Shown: positions 46,401 through 59,275, counted from the first letter of the stretch. The stretch: DNA of 64,000 nucleotides from Chrysoporthe austroafricana (GCA_001051155.2 JYIP02000001.1:3844001-3908000); one strand, 5' to 3'. The notes: generated by a model not told the origin, from the sequence alone. Translations and numbers: made by a program.

Positions 46401-49400
46401 CTTGCTGCGTCCCTGCCGACATTGCATACAGATAGACATGATATCCACAGAAGCACGCCCAGCATAACAAGGGTGTGGGCGAGACGGGGTTCTGGGATTT
46501 AATTATAGACGTCGATACTACCGTAGGGTGCCCTAGACATATTAGTGTCGTCGGCTGGAAAAAGTAGAGCGATTCCAGTAGTTGGCTTGTTCGAAGCCGT
46601 ACCAACTGCTAAGATTGCATGTAATGATCTTGTGCATTCATTGGAACCTATCTAGGCGCTGATCAAGACCGATTGCTGACTTCAATTAGTTACTGATGGG
46701 AATAACAGTCGAGATATCTGTTCTAGGCTTTGCGGTTTAAGTTGTTGGTTTGACTTGCTCTTCTTAGCGAGGGTTGACTCACTAATGGCTTGCCGCTGCT
46801 CCTTGGCCGACGATGTCTTCCCGGTTGTTCACCTCGTGCTATCCTCTCTTAGATCTTGGAAAATTATGCCAACAATTTTCACATGGGGGTCTGCCTCGAT
46901 CGCTTGTCGATCGGCTGTAGTGTTAGCCTTCTTTTCTCAAATAGGCGTTATCATTTACTAGGATGAGCCTTGCCTTCCGATGTTGGTATATACTATGTAT
47001 GATGATATGATGCTAGATTCATTGTTATTTCTATGTCCTTTTGTAGGTAAGTTGGCATGGAATAATCTCAAAGTCTCGCCTTGCCTCGTTCTGTTGATGG
47101 TCAGTGTGTTACCGTCCTCGAACAATGTTCGCCATACCTCTACGAACATCCGCAGACGCTACCAACGCGGATTAGCTTTAGATTACATAGCGCAAATAAT
47201 GTGGCCGGCACCACCGCTCGAGATGTTTCTCTCGAAAACTTCTGTTCTGCAGTCTCCGTCAATTATTTCACCGCAGCAAGTGACCACCCCGGTTCGTCTG
47301 GCAGACGGGGAAAGCTGTGGCAGGGGAGTACGAGAATTGCATCTTTCCTCCTAGCTATGTCTATGTGTGTATATAAAAGAAAAAGGAATTCTAGCATACA
47401 GGCGAACACAGAATGCCCCTTATTTATATCCCTTGCAGCCGGCATTTTATCCGCCCGCCGGCCTTATATCCGGCTCTTCCATAAAAGTGGTACAGAAGAA
47501 AAACCCTCCCTCCTCGGCGGCGCTGTAGATCCCTGGAAGGACCAGTTCGAAGACAGCCCGACGAACCAACGCGCGTGGGTATTTCAGAAGAGGCTGTTGT
47601 CATCACATACCGCGTTTTCTACGCGAGAGCAGCTCTTTTGGGAGTGAAAGGAGTTCGAGGCGTGTGATGTATTTCCCGAGGATTTCCACAATTTATGAGG
47701 TATAATCTTGGGGTTTCATGAGTAATGATGAGGATCATTATCGTCGGACAACTCCGGCCTGCAGAGGTGAACAGCAACGAGCCTGGCAAGAAGAGTAGCC
47801 GCGGTCTTGCGCGCCCACGTGGATCTAAGCGTCTATGGAAGGACCCATAACGTATGTTAACTCCGATCGAGCGGAGAAGTGGGAGGTCTATCACGCCATC
47901 GTGGAAATCGATCTTGAGCCTGTGTGGGAGGACCTGACTGCCCATAGACGGAGTGCTGTGCTCCATTGCTGAGGAGATCTGTTGTAGGTGCCAAAGGCTG
48001 AGTGGGGCAAGCGCAAGCTCAATGGGGAAAAGGGAATGGATGACGAAGAAATTCTCGCTGAGTAGCGATGTCTACCTCGTGCTCTTGGCCAGGCCTTCTC
48101 GCCACGTCCCGCTGCTGCAGATCTATATGAATGAACAATTTCTGATAAGACTAATTGTTCGACCTGCCCCCAAACTGGGAGCTTAGTGTGTTGATGGCGG
48201 CGTTCATGAGCGGATTGGCATCGAATACATTTGGAGCAAAACGTGACTGTATTCATTTGAGAAGAAGGCCCACCAAGTTGCGTTTAAACTCAGACAAAAA
48301 AACATCTCCTCGCTTGAGGGACCTCCATCGCCAAAGCTCACAACACATGCCCATGCTGGAGTCATCAGTATGTCCGGGACCTTGAAGCCAGTCCAAGGCT
48401 GGGCCGGGGTGCAATTGACTTGTTTGTCATTTTCTTTGAAGCTCATGACCTGAATAGATTCTTGCAGGCCCTCTATGTCACCATCTTTTCTTTCCCGGTA
48501 GTTAGTCACATGTTATAAAGTTTTAGTTAATAACCATCCAGCGAGGCGAAATTATGTTGACGTGGTCGAAGACTCTGCGAGGGACAACTTCATAGACCAA
48601 ACTATGGTGGAAGTTTCCTCCAGCAGACGGCTATAAGAGCTCACACTTGTGGTGCGAGAGCGCATAGACTCGACTGGCTTCTCTTGAGATGAGGGATACA
48701 AGCCTAGAGAAGCTTTGAGATCCCAGAATTGTCCTTAAGGTCCATCGCTGAGCCCACAGCAGGAAGCTGGTAAGGACCGTATCTCTTGCGGCAGCCGGAT
48801 TGGGGCTGGTTGCGCGGTAGGGCTCATTATTGTCGAGGAACCGCGTGACAAGCATATTTTGCTTCGACAATCGTATTGAACGATTCTGAGTCCTCGAGAT
48901 ACTTGAGACGGACCACCTCGTCTTACGTGTTCGTACTGTGACACGGAGCAATGGCAGCGGTCAACTAGAACATACGGCGTATATAGACACGATCGGCTCC
49001 TGGAGCGATGATCTTCGGCGCAAACAAACCACCAACATATTTCGAGAGCACGGGAGTCAAACTCTTGACCCCTTCATCTGTGCCAACGGTATATACTGGA
49101 ATATCATGCGAAAGTCAAGTATCACACAGCACTGGCTGGTGGTTTGGCTGCAGACCGTCTACTATAGGCATATTTAGTCTGCGCTCACGATCATCATTCT
49201 TGCGTCGAGGACGCTGACAAGTCGGTGACAACTTGCGGGCATCCGTGTCAGGGCTGCGAATGTGCAGGAAGTGACACTGAGAGAACCTGCAGACCATAAA
49301 CAGCCTTCTCGAACGACACAGCACAGTCAAGACTTGATACTTCTCAAACAATTATTGTCTTGATGTGTTTAGGAGAGCGGCGGCCGAGGGAGAGTCCACA

Positions 49401-50164
49401 CCCCACAGCCCAGCCCAGGTGCGGGCGGCCCCACCAAGGGCGTTTCGCTTAAATTTCTGTGCGAGCAAAATTTTGTTCTCTTCAGCAACCACCTCAACCA
49501 CAGGACTCCCGACAGGACGCCTTCGCGACGATAGTCGAGGTGCAGTCCAACCTAAAGACCGATCCGATGCGATCTTCTGGCGCTGAGCAAGGCTGACAGG
49601 CCAAGGAAGAAGTCGCAATGCAGAGACTCATTAGGCCTGTCGGCTGAGCCGAGGTGGGGCAGGGGCCCAGCTTCTTTTGCAGCCTCGCGGAAGGGAATGG
49701 AATCGTCTGGATTTCTCTCTGCCCTCGCTCGCTCGACCAGAGCAAAACGTCCGCTCCTCCAACCTCAACCACAACCACACCCACCACTGCCTGCCCTCCA
49801 CGATTACATCCGCTGTCGATCTCAAAGCCAATCCCAGTACGAGCAAAGGTACGTGCAGCCTTTTCTGTTTCCTGCCGTCAATCGAGGTGTCCTGGATGTG
49901 ATGAAATATACAGCTGGCACCAGTCATAGGGTTTTTTGTACTCTCTCCTTTGATGACCAAGCTTCTTGTTACACAGTCTCTGATCCAATTGCTTTTGCCT
50001 CCATTTGCCTTTGAACACGCACATTACGTCGCCCGTTTGATGCAACAGTGGCTGACCATCTCCGACGAGGACAGACCCGATCTTGTGAAGCCCCACGTTG
50101 CGATCCAGGCTTACATCTAAGCTACCCCGCCAGGCCTTCTGACAGACCAAGTGATCCAGACAAG
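43486..50164. other. 6.7 kb gene-poor region with a HET relic
   Basis: No intact gene was recognised. It holds the leader of the unknown minus-strand gene at the left, the AHSA1 promoter at the right, and between them many short overlapping frames without family signatures. The only recognisable protein remnant is the HET-domain fragment near 47.5-47.7 kb. Two short protein-like stretches in different frames lie at about 44960-45330. Confidence 0.5.
47081..47698 (+). pseudogene. Decayed heterokaryon-incompatibility (HET) domain fragment
   Basis: The frame ending at TGA 47645-47647 reads QRAWVFQKRLLSSHTAF then REQLFWE, closely matching the conserved R-x-W-x-x-Q-E-R-x-L-S ... Q-L-x-W-E stretch after the core HET domain. 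Directly after the TGA the same frame continues KEFEACDVFPEDFH, the usual downstream sequence, before a second TGA at 47696-47698. HET proteins mediate non-self recognition and cell death on hyphal fusion. Residues upstream of about 47500 do not show the HET core (no recognisable CWG or IDSLCI-type motif), so only a remnant is left; the left limit is that of the open frame, not of homology. Confidence 0.65.
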
Positions 50165-51275
50165 ATGGTCCTCCACAACCCCAACAACTGGCACTGGGTG
50201 AACAAGGACGTCTCTGCCTGGGCGAGACAATGGTTCGAGGACAACCTGACCAAGATCGCGGCTGAGGACGGTGAGACCAAGGCAAAGATCAGCAAGGTTG
50301 TCAGCTCAGACGGCGATGTCGATGTCTCGCAGCGCAAGGGCAAGGTCATCACCATCTTCGACGTCAAGCTGGTGCTGGAGTACTCTGGCTCTACCGCCGA
50401 CGCGTCGGAGGTCTCGGGCACGATCACCGTTCCAGAGGTGGCACACGACACAGAGGAGGACGAGTTCGTAGTATGTACCCTTACCCGTTGCGCGCACGAC
50501 CTCTGAGGTCCTGTGAGGGAGTCTTGTGCTAAAGATGCCCGTGACAGTTTGACATCGACATCTACTCCGAGTCGAAAGAGAAGCAACCGGTCAAAGACCT
50601 CGTCCGCGCCAAGATCGTGCCCCAGCTACGGAAGGAATTCCTCAAGCTGTCCCCCGCCCTGATAGCAGAGCACGGCAAGGACATCCAGCACGCCCCTGGT
50701 TCCAACCCCTCCAGCGGCTTCTCGACACCCAAGATCCACCCTCAAAAGTCCTCTGCCCCGACCACTTCCACAACCGCCACCGCCAAGGTCGACAGCGGCT
50801 CTTTCGTCAACACCACAACAGTCACGGACTCGGAAGAGTTCCGCACTACCGCCGAGGAGCTGTACAAGACCTTCACAGATGCACAACGGATCGCGGCATT
50901 CACCCGCGCACCACCTAAGGTGTTTGAGGGTGCTAAGAAGGGCGGCAAGTTCGAAATTTTTGGTGGGAACGTGACCGGCGAGTACCTGGAGCTGGAGGAG
51001 AACAAGAAGATCGTACAGAGCTGGAGGCTGCAGCAGTGGCCGGCAGGTCACCACAGTACGCTGGAGATTGAGTTCGATCAGAATGATGTCGACAGCGTGA
51101 CTGTCATGCGGGTTAACTGGACGGGCGTACCTGTGGGCCAGGAGGAGGTTACCAAGGAGAACTGGCTGAACTACTACGTGCACAGCATCAAGAGGACTTT
51201 TGGGTAAGCCGCAGACCCTGGTTTCAACCTATTGCAGCTTGCTAACATCACTACAGTTTTGGTACAGTCCTTTGA
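50165..51275 (+). CDS. AHA1: Aha1-type Hsp90 ATPase activator
   Basis: Exons 50165-50470, 50548-51203 and a 19 nt last exon 51257-51275 give 326 residues. Aha1 is a cytosolic co-chaperone that binds Hsp90 and stimulates its ATPase. The N-terminal domain (about 1-140) opens with NNWHWVNKDVSAWARQWF and contains the family segments KISKVVSSDGDVDVSQRKGK and FDVKLVLEYSG. A Ser/Thr/Pro linker follows. The C-terminal START-like domain (about 195-326) contains FTRAPPKVFEGAKKGGKFEIF, GNVTGEYLELEENKKIVQSW and ENWLNYYVHSIKRTFGFG. The length and order match fungal Aha1. Confidence 0.96.
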
Positions 51276-51829
51276 TCCCCTTCAAGGACAGTCCAACCCG
51301 TTCTCATGACACGCATCCGACTTGAAGTTGTCGTTGTGGCATCCGGCAGTAGAGACCGCTGTGTGGATAGAAGCTGGAACGATTGGCATGAATAGAGAAA
51401 ATCCAGAAACCTTTGATATCCGATACATTACAGCTATCCCATCCTATGACGTTGCTGACTTTGTTGCTTGCTCTGTCCTGGCTTGTCTCTGTGACAGTCA
51501 CTCGTGTTCCTGGATTTGGCTGCTGCCGCCAATGACTTATTTCATATATTGAGTGCCAGATTGCCCAACATGGTTGATCGATTGCTGTACGCCCCAAGCC
51601 ATAGATAGGAAACCGAGCGAAATAATCACCGGCGCATGCCCCTTCCAAGCCGCAAGCACTAGGCCGGTCTCCACACTTCCGCCGTTCGGCTCCGGTTATC
51701 GGTCACTTCCAACGGCGACGTCACGTACTAGATATGTATCTACCAGCTTACTCTAAGTCACTTGAATTATTTCCTTCCGAGGTGGATAATATTTCCTTGC
51801 TTAAGAGGTCTACGGAGGTGTATATCAAG
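51276..51829. other. Intergenic region AHA1 / nitrilase-like gene
   Basis: 554 bp between two plus-strand genes. No coding or RNA feature was recognised. Confidence 0.6.
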
Positions 51830-53119
51830 ATGGCGCCCGTCTACAAGTTCGCGCTGATTCAAATGCAGCCTAAGGTTAGTGAGCGCTCTCAATTTTTTGC
51901 GCTGAGCCTCGTGGGTGAAGGGAGCTGGGTGCCTTGCTGGAAAGGAGTGGGTTGCTCTACACAAAGAAATTCTAGAGATGTGACCTGGCCGTGCCTACGC
52001 ACTGAGGGTGTGCTTGAGTACCCGATGCGACTTGCGTGTAGTCTCATCCTACCGGGTTTGCGTCCTATTCATGCCAGACCAGTCTCATTTCCTCTCACTA
52101 TGTCCCCTCCAGCCTGGTTTCCCTCACTTGCAATGCGCCGCGGCCAACCCACCCCCCGGGGCGCTTTGCGCCCCAGAACACTTCACCCACGGCTAACACA
52201 TTCATAGCCTGTCGACCCAGCAGCCAACTTTGCAAAGGCCGAGGAAGAGGTCCGAAAAGCAGCCGCAGCAGGCTGCCACCTCGCCATCCTGCCGGAGTAC
52301 CACCTCACCTCCTGGGTCCCGGAACACCCAGACTTCATCACCGCATGCGCCGCCTCGGAGGCCTACCTCCCGAGGTACCAGGCCCTCGCGCGCGAGCTCG
52401 ACATCTCCATCGTCCCGGGCACAATCTGCGAGGCGCACCCCTCGACGGAGCACGCGCCCGACCCGGCCAGCGACAGGGTGCGGGAGCTGCTGCAGGGCCG
52501 GGAGCTGCGCAACATGGCGCACTTCATCGCGGCGGGCACGGGGGCGGTCTCCGGCTCGTACCAGAAGAAGAACCTCTGGCACCCGGAGCGGCCGCACCTC
52601 TCGCCGGGGCGGCACGAGCCGCACAGCGCCTTCGACACGCCGCTCGCGAACGCCGACGGGAGCCCCGTGCGCGCCGGCCTGCTCGTGTGCTGGGACCTGG
52701 CCTTCCCCGAGGCGTTCCGCGCCCTCATCACGGACGGGGCCCAGCTCGTCCTCATCCCGTCGTTCTGGCTGATCACGGACCTGGACGAGGTCGGGCTCGC
52801 GCTGAACCCGGACTCGGAGAAGGTGTTTTTGGACAGCTGCGTCGTGAGCAGGGCGTTCGAGAACACGTGTGCTGTGGTGTTCTGTAACAAGGGCGGGTGT
52901 AGCCAGGTCGCGATGCCGATACAGGGGAGGCTGAAACCACTCAAGGAGGGTGAGAGTAAGGAGGTGGGGCTGGATGAGGACGGTGTTAGTTATATTGAGG
53001 TGGACTTGGACGTTTTAAGGATCGCGGAGGAGAATTATAAGGTGAGGGAGGATATACGGGGACGTGGTTGGCACTACGGTTATGACTTGGCGAGGGATGG
53101 CGAGGAGGAAGCGGAATGA
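51830..53119 (+). CDS. Carbon-nitrogen hydrolase (nitrilase superfamily)
   Basis: A 45 nt first exon (51830-51874) and the main exon (52208-53119), separated by an unusually long 333 nt intron, give 318 residues. The join is in phase: FALIQMQPK followed by PVDPAANFAKAEEEV. The Glu-Lys-Cys triad of the superfamily is present: Glu in LAILPEYHLTSW (about 45), Lys in GSYQKKNLWHPE (about 134) and Cys in LLVCWDLAFPEAFR (about 176). The enzyme should hydrolyse a nitrile or amide. The LPEYH and CWD contexts fit the amidase-like branch rather than true nitrilases, but the substrate is unknown. No targeting signal is seen. The main exon is very GC-rich. Confidence 0.9.
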
Positions 53120-53423
53120 AGTGGGAGCGGTGGGAACCTATGAGGAGGATCTCCAAGCATATAATACCGGAGCGCGTTTTACTCTCTTTCTGTTTTCACA
53201 TATTGCCACGAGACTTCTCGGTGATTGTCGATTAATTCGCCAGTAGCCGGTTGCTTAGCTGCTAGTTGTAATTATCTAGATACACTAGTATCAGCTCAAG
53301 ACGAGCAGCTTGCAGCTATGAGGCGCTCCTTCAAAGTATGCACACACTGATCTTGCACTATCGTCAACGCCCGCCGCCAAACGAGCGACGAGGCGCCAAA
53401 GTCGTTCATGCCCTTTTGATCGC
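53120..53423. other. Convergent intergenic region nitrilase-like / RAP1
   Basis: 304 bp between facing stop codons. Only 3' UTR sequence is expected; nothing else was seen. Confidence 0.6.
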
Positions 53424-56400
53424 TCACTGCCCCAGCAACTCCAGCAAATCCATGAACTGGTTTCGATAGTCCACCATCTTCTTGCCGTGTTTTGCCTCCA
53501 ACCGGAGGCGTGCTTGCCGTGCTCTAAGTCTTGCCCGGTCATCCGAGCCGGTTCCAGACTTACCCTTGCCTTTCTCCATCCGCCGCTCGTATGTTCTGAT
53601 GATCTTCAGCTCTGCTTTGTCGCGGCTCGTCCACACTCCAGGTTCGTCCTCCGGGATCCCGCGGCCATGAGCTAGGCTGTCCAGCGCGACGATCATGGGT
53701 CCTCGTTGGCATGTAGAAGCATCTTGAGCGCTTGTGATGTGCTTTTCATCATATCCCAGGGCCTGGAAATGGTGGTATTGGGCATCAATATAGGCCACGT
53801 CAAAACTCTTTGCTTTTGGAATGCCGTTGGCTCTTTGTCTGTCGGAGATTCGGGGTGGTGCGGACGCTGATGATGCTGGAGTTCGTCTTGACAACGCCTG
53901 TATCGCAGGTGTTGGCGTATATGGGTTGGACAGCCTGCTATTTGGCATGGTCCTTTCTGTAGTGCGCGCTACGGGGGTACCTGAAGCACGCTCTGAATTG
54001 AAAAAGGTCGTTTCTGGGCGTGAATGGATAGTGGTGTTTTGATTTGACATAGGAATGGTGGGGTGTGTGATTCCTATTGAATTTGGCTTTCGGTGATATT
54101 GAGGCGGTAGTGTACGCTTCGTTGCTTTGCGGTTGACAGCAGCACCAGATGAGATGGCGTTAGACGCCAGGTTGACTGCGCGTTTGGGGCTCTGCTTGAA
54201 CGCACTGTTGTCTGTTTCCCCGGCCCTCCGCTGACCTGTCGACGAAACAGAGTTTTCGTTGTGCTCCCGTGTACTGCCGACCCAGTTCCTAGAAGCGACC
54301 CGTTCAGGGCTGTTGAAAGCCTCAGACTCCAGTTGGAGCTGCTGTGATGGACTCACTTCATCCTCTTCAATTGAATCATGAACGCTTTGCTCGTTGTTGG
54401 AGTCAACGCGCCAACCTTGGGTCTCTGGCTCGTCAAGCCTCTTCCTCGACGATGCGTCAATTGGTGATTCGTCCGTCCTTGCAGCATCCTGCATGTCCTC
54501 ATCCAGCAGACCGTCTGAGTCATCGACCTGACTGATCTCGATCGTCTCACCCTTAACGAGACCTCTAGACTTGAGCGGGGATGGCTCGTCCTGTGGTGTA
54601 CTGTGACGCGGCTGCCTCCGTGCGATCCCAAGTTTCTCTTCCGGCGTTGGCGGTATCACGCTGTTCTTGTCTAGGCGGCGCCGCTTCTTAGAGGCGCTTG
54701 GTGGATAGCTGAAGTCAGATGTCAAGAGTTCTGAAAACTCCCGAGACCGTTTTGATCCCGCCAGAGGTGGTGAAGACCGATAAACCGGAGACGACGGCTC
54801 AGCAAGAGGCTGCTGAGGCGCTGTCACGGCATCTGACGTCAATAGGACTTCTCGTGTCTTGTCCAGCGGACTCTCCTCCAGCGCCTCCACATATTCTTCG
54901 ACTCCATCATCTTGGTTGTCAAAGGCCCGAATAGCCTCTTCGAAATCCGCCAAGTTGTGGTCAAAACAGTCCCGTACCTCTCCTACTATATCAGAATCCT
55001 TTTCGCAACCAAATCCCAGGTCCTCTGCAACTTGCTGCCAATCACGTTCCTCGGGCTGGCACTCTTGTTGAGTTGCGAGCCTGAAAAGATCCCAGAGGTC
55101 AATCCTCCGCCCAATGATGACCGGTTGCATGTCAACCGTCGACTCGCTGACTTCGAGGTAGTCCCGTAGATCATTGTAGAATTGTATTCTTGCTGTTTGA
55201 TCTGGATGCTTCACACCGTTTGAAGCAATTTCCGCACCCTGAGGGCTTGGGCCAGTGTCGTCGATCAGGTCGCCTACACTGGTCACCGCCATGGCTTCGG
55301 CCAATCTCTCAGCCTGCCTCATCCGCAACAAGTATCCCCGCATGATGGACTGTAGAGGTACAACGGTAGCCTCTAGCTGGGCTTGATCTCTTCCCACGGA
55401 GTGTCCGCCCCATGTTTCCCTATGCAATTCATCGGCGCTAGTCTCCGTCTTGCCCTGATTCTGCTTCTTCGGTCGTTCATCATCGGATTCAGGATTCGGC
55501 TGGTGCACGGTGACTTGAGGTATTGCAACTGGGCTTGCTACCTCTGCAGCGTCGGGCACTTCGACATGCGGAGCAGGTTTGGTGGAGGATGGCTGGGACG
55601 AGGACGTTGTATGGCCCTTATGAACTGGCGCTGAGGCAGACCGATTCTTAAGCTCGTTTCTCGCCATCTCCGCCCTAATGGCCTCGTACTGCTTGTAGGG
55701 ATCCATGGGGCCCGCATTAGACGCTGGCTGCATAAACCCTTGGTCATCATTGAGCGCCACTGCCATGGTCAGATCAGCAGATTTCGACGATCCTCCAACT
55801 ACCCTTGAGGGCACTCGTGGCTGCTTCCGACCACTTGTCTCTGCTTGTGTCACAGCATTTCTGTCTACCGAGCCTTCGTCATCCTCGGCCTGCCTGAGAC
55901 TCAAGTGCCTCACCCATCGATCACGCCAAGAATGCCACGGATGAGAGGTATGCTATGCGTCGATCAGAATACTAGATCTGCGATAGAATGCTGTGCCACG
56001 ACATACCATTTCTGCAAAAGTTTGGTAGATCGCGTTACCTTTTAGTGGTTTACGGTTTTCTCTTGCTTCCCGAATGTAGTCTATCAACAGTTGGTCTTCC
56101 TCCTGAGAGAAGAAATTTTTGCGACGCCGTGAGTGACCGCCCGAAACAGGGTCTAAGATCTTTGCAGCACGTCGGTGTGGTGTCGAAGGGCCAGGCTGTG
56201 TCTCCACCACAAGCTCAGTCTGGCGGGCCTGCCTTGAAGGGTCTCCAGAACCATCGGCGGCAGCAGTGCCCTCATTGGGACGACTCTCGTCGACTTGTAG
56301 TTCGTGTTCTTCTTTCGGGATCCTAGGGCGGGGTCGATCGCGCAACTTTTTGACCCATCGATCTCGCCAGGACTGCCACGTATGATTCGGATGCTGGATC

Positions 56401-56969
56401 ATGTCAGATACCCAACCACAACCGCGAGGTCGATCTAAACAGATGTTGGCACCTACTATATTTTCGAGCTCCTTGTAGATGGTGTTTCCGCTAGTACCAT
56501 TGGTATCGCCCTTCTCCTTCTCCAATACCCATCTCGTCAAGATCAAATCATCCTGCTGGGTGAAAGGTGTACGACTTGACTTGGCTTGCTCGGCAGCGCC
56601 GACGCTTCTTGAGCTTCCCTCTGGTCGTCCGATGAGGTAGTCATCCCTGTGCTCCAGAACCCCATTCTTGACCGAAAACTCGATCCATTGATAGGAGTAA
56701 GAGCCAGGAGGAGGAACTCTACCACCTTTCTTGACATGATCAGCAATAATCATATCGGCTGCCTTCTCTTGCTTGACGATCTCGCCTCCATTATTCTGGA
56801 GGTCGTCAGTATTGATCATCCAGGTCTGAGAGGAAGTGATAGACCTGCTGACCTTGACAAGATTTACGTATTTTTCTCGCATGGGGATTCGATGCGATAG
56901 CCATAGCCTGAGACCCTGGAACAGGCCGTCCTGGCCATCACCGCCCACGCCGTCGTACACGACGGGCAT
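53424..56969 (-). CDS. RAP1: Rap1 telomere/shelterin protein (BRCT, two Myb-like domains, RCT)
   Basis: Exons 56853-56969, 56007-56795 and 53424-55952, all phase 0, give 1144 residues. MPVVYDGVGG is the first in-frame ATG. The N-terminal BRCT domain (about 1-100) includes KQEKAADMIIADH and PPPGSYSYQWIEFSVKNG. A Myb-like domain is at about 114-190 (TPFTQQDDLILTRWV, HPNHTWQSWRDRWVKKL). A second at about 264-320 (FFSQEEDQLLIDYIREA, SHPWHSWRDRWVRHL) is interrupted by intron 2. A ~650-residue disordered region precedes the C-terminal RCT-type domain (about 1020-1144, AYIDAQYHHFQALGYDEKHI and GIPEDEPGVWTSRDKAEL). Rap1 proteins act at telomeres through shelterin contacts. Intron 1 (57 nt) is 3n and stop-free. 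The gene is divergent from the Swf1-like gene. Confidence 0.9.
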
Positions 56970-57906
56970 GTTGGTCGTCTTGAGGCAAAAACACCCTAAC
57001 CCTGTTTCCTGTAGTAGAAGGAGGCGTGGTGAGTGCTGGAGGCCGCGGCTAATACTGAGACGAGATAGAATCGAAATGAAGTGGTGGTACAGAACAAAGA
57101 CGGGAGAAGGTGCGTTCTGCCTGGAGGTTGCTGGCTGATGATTTTGGCTTGATTTGTAGCTATGAAGTGGCTGTGAAAACGGCAGGTGGGGAAAGTCTGG
57201 TGGCAGTTGCCCCTGTTCACTTTGAGAGTCGAACTTGAGCAGACCTGTGAATCCAGACAAACTTATGACACAGGTTCTCCAGATTACGACAGGAGTCGAC
57301 CATCCTGTGGCTTCTTTGCCTTTAATAAATACCACTGGGATTTCATCGAGATCTTGGGTGGACGCATCAAAGTCACAGGCGGAACTGTACCGGCGTGATG
57401 GCAACGCGTGATAAGGTTTAGGTCTGCTCAGGTGTGTCGCGCTCTCACGCGAGTTTCCCCAGCCCCACACTTACCCGTGACAATGCAATTATCGGGGGTC
57501 ATCATGGTAGCGTATATGCACATGCTGAAACGAGCACTGACTGACTCCAGGTCTCACCCAGATACGAGGTAAAACGAGAACACATGGCCATGTTGGGCAC
57601 GATCGTTAGCTTGCATTGATCAAGTGAAATCCTCTGTGGCTCACCACTGACCAGGCCGAGGTCGTCGCGGTTATTTCCATCTCTGTCCCTGTCTGCTTAG
57701 GGGGATGGAGAAACACGTCAGCCTCAGCCTCCAACAGACCTCTTTTTGGATTCCTGCGACTCCTTTTTGAGCCCGAGAGACTTGATGCATCTGATTGTCC
57801 TACCTCCTCCACCCCTCTTCTCTTCCTAGAATTGCTACTAGCCCCAACAAATATTGATCCGGACAATGAGATTAACGACCCTAGAGGCATCCATCCTACT
57901 GCAGCC
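56970..57906. other. Divergent promoter region RAP1 / SWF1-like
   Basis: 937 bp between start codons. The RAP1 frame stays open upstream of its start to about 57470 on the minus strand but contains no further ATG, so it is read as leader. No other gene is supported. Confidence 0.6.
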
Positions 57907-59275
57907 ATGGATACCCTCACATCGATCATACTTGTCATCCTGTTCATCTCCTTCATGACATTCGTCGCCTTCTTTGGCAGGCTACCAGCTCTCAGGTAAG
58001 GATATTTCATAGCTCGCCATTGTTGTAACAACTTGTTCATGACTGAACTCCTTTCAGAAACACCCCAATATCATGGCTCCACCGCTTCATGTGGAACACC
58101 ATCCCCAGTGCCCTGCTAGCCCTGGACAAAAAGGTCACCGGAGGCCGGCTGAGCTCATCTATGCGACGGTTCGGCAACTACATGCTCTATGATAGACACC
58201 CGACCGTCCTCATCTTCTTCATCGCCCTCCTCGTTGGCGGCGAGGTTGCGTATCTCCCCACCGTCTGGCCGCTCCTCAGCGCCACACAACAGTTCACCGT
58301 CGCCATCGCCGTCATCTTTCCCTATGTCTTCCTCTGGCTCTCTGCCGCCTCTGACCCTGGGTATATCACGCCGGAGAACCACACATTCCAGATGGCCCAG
58401 TACCCCTTCGACTTCGCCATGTTCCACCCAGGCGCGCACTGCCGGACGTGTCAGCTGCTGAAGCCCGCACGATCCAAGCACTGCAGCATCTGCAAGCATT
58501 GTATCGCCAAGTCGGACCACCACTGCATCTTTATCAACAACTGCGTGGGCGCGGGGAACCTGCACTGGTTCATACTGCTACTGTTCAGTACTGCCGTGCT
58601 CCTCACTTATGGAACGTGTCTCGGGCTCAACTTGCTGAACCTCGCCATCAAGGTGCGGTATCCGGATTTCTCCATGTGGCCGCCCGCTGCGGCAAATTAC
58701 GACTGGAACACGTACTTTCTGCTGTGGTCGCACGCCCTCCAGAGCAACGTGGGCATGGGCGCCGTGACGTTGCTGATGCTGCTTACGTCGCCGCTTGTCT
58801 GGGGGTTATGGGCGTATAACATATATAGTGAGCCAAGAGCCTGCCTCTCTTCCTCTGTTAACTTGCTAACGAGCCGTCAGTGATTTGGGCGGGCACGACG
58901 ACCAACGAATCTCTCAAGTGGTCGGATTGGAAGCTCGACATCGCCGACGGTTTTGCCTACAGGCGGCGGATGTCACCCACACGCGAGAAGGACCTGCGGT
59001 TCGAGCCTGCTTGGACGAAATGGCCTGTCGAGACGAAGCAAATCATGATTCACACGGACAACGGGCCACCGAGGGCGGACAGTACTAACATCCCCGGCGT
59101 TGGAGAATGGGTTGAAGTGATGACGCTAAGCGAGGTAGACAACTTGTATGACCTGGGCTTCTGGGACAATCTCAGGGACGTGTTCTGGCCTCGGTATCGT
59201 TTTGCAAAGGGCCCCGGTGTGCCGGTGGGGGAAAGAATCGACAGAGGTCGACAGCGGGAGCGACGCCAAGACTGA
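57907..59275 (+). CDS. SWF1: DHHC palmitoyltransferase, Swf1-like
   Basis: Exons 57907-57995, 58058-58827 and 58881-59275 give 417 residues. It is an integral-membrane S-acyltransferase that palmitoylates Cys residues on membrane proteins; yeast Swf1 modifies SNAREs near the bilayer. There is an N-terminal span (about 6-25), spans near 70-90 and 102-120, the Cys-rich CRTCQLLKPARSKHCSICKHC, then DHHCIFINNCVG (about 183) with the catalytic DHHC, and two more spans (WFILLLFSTAVLL; GAVTLLMLLTSPLVWGLW). The cytosolic tail includes the TTxE-like element GTTTNESLKWSDWK. The gene order and the short N-terminal lumenal end fit Swf1 rather than Akr1 or Erf2 types. Confidence 0.92.

Noticed and set aside
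57606..58040. 144-codon minus-strand frame over the Swf1 first exon
   Set aside because: Antisense to a clear DHHC enzyme exon, with no family signature.
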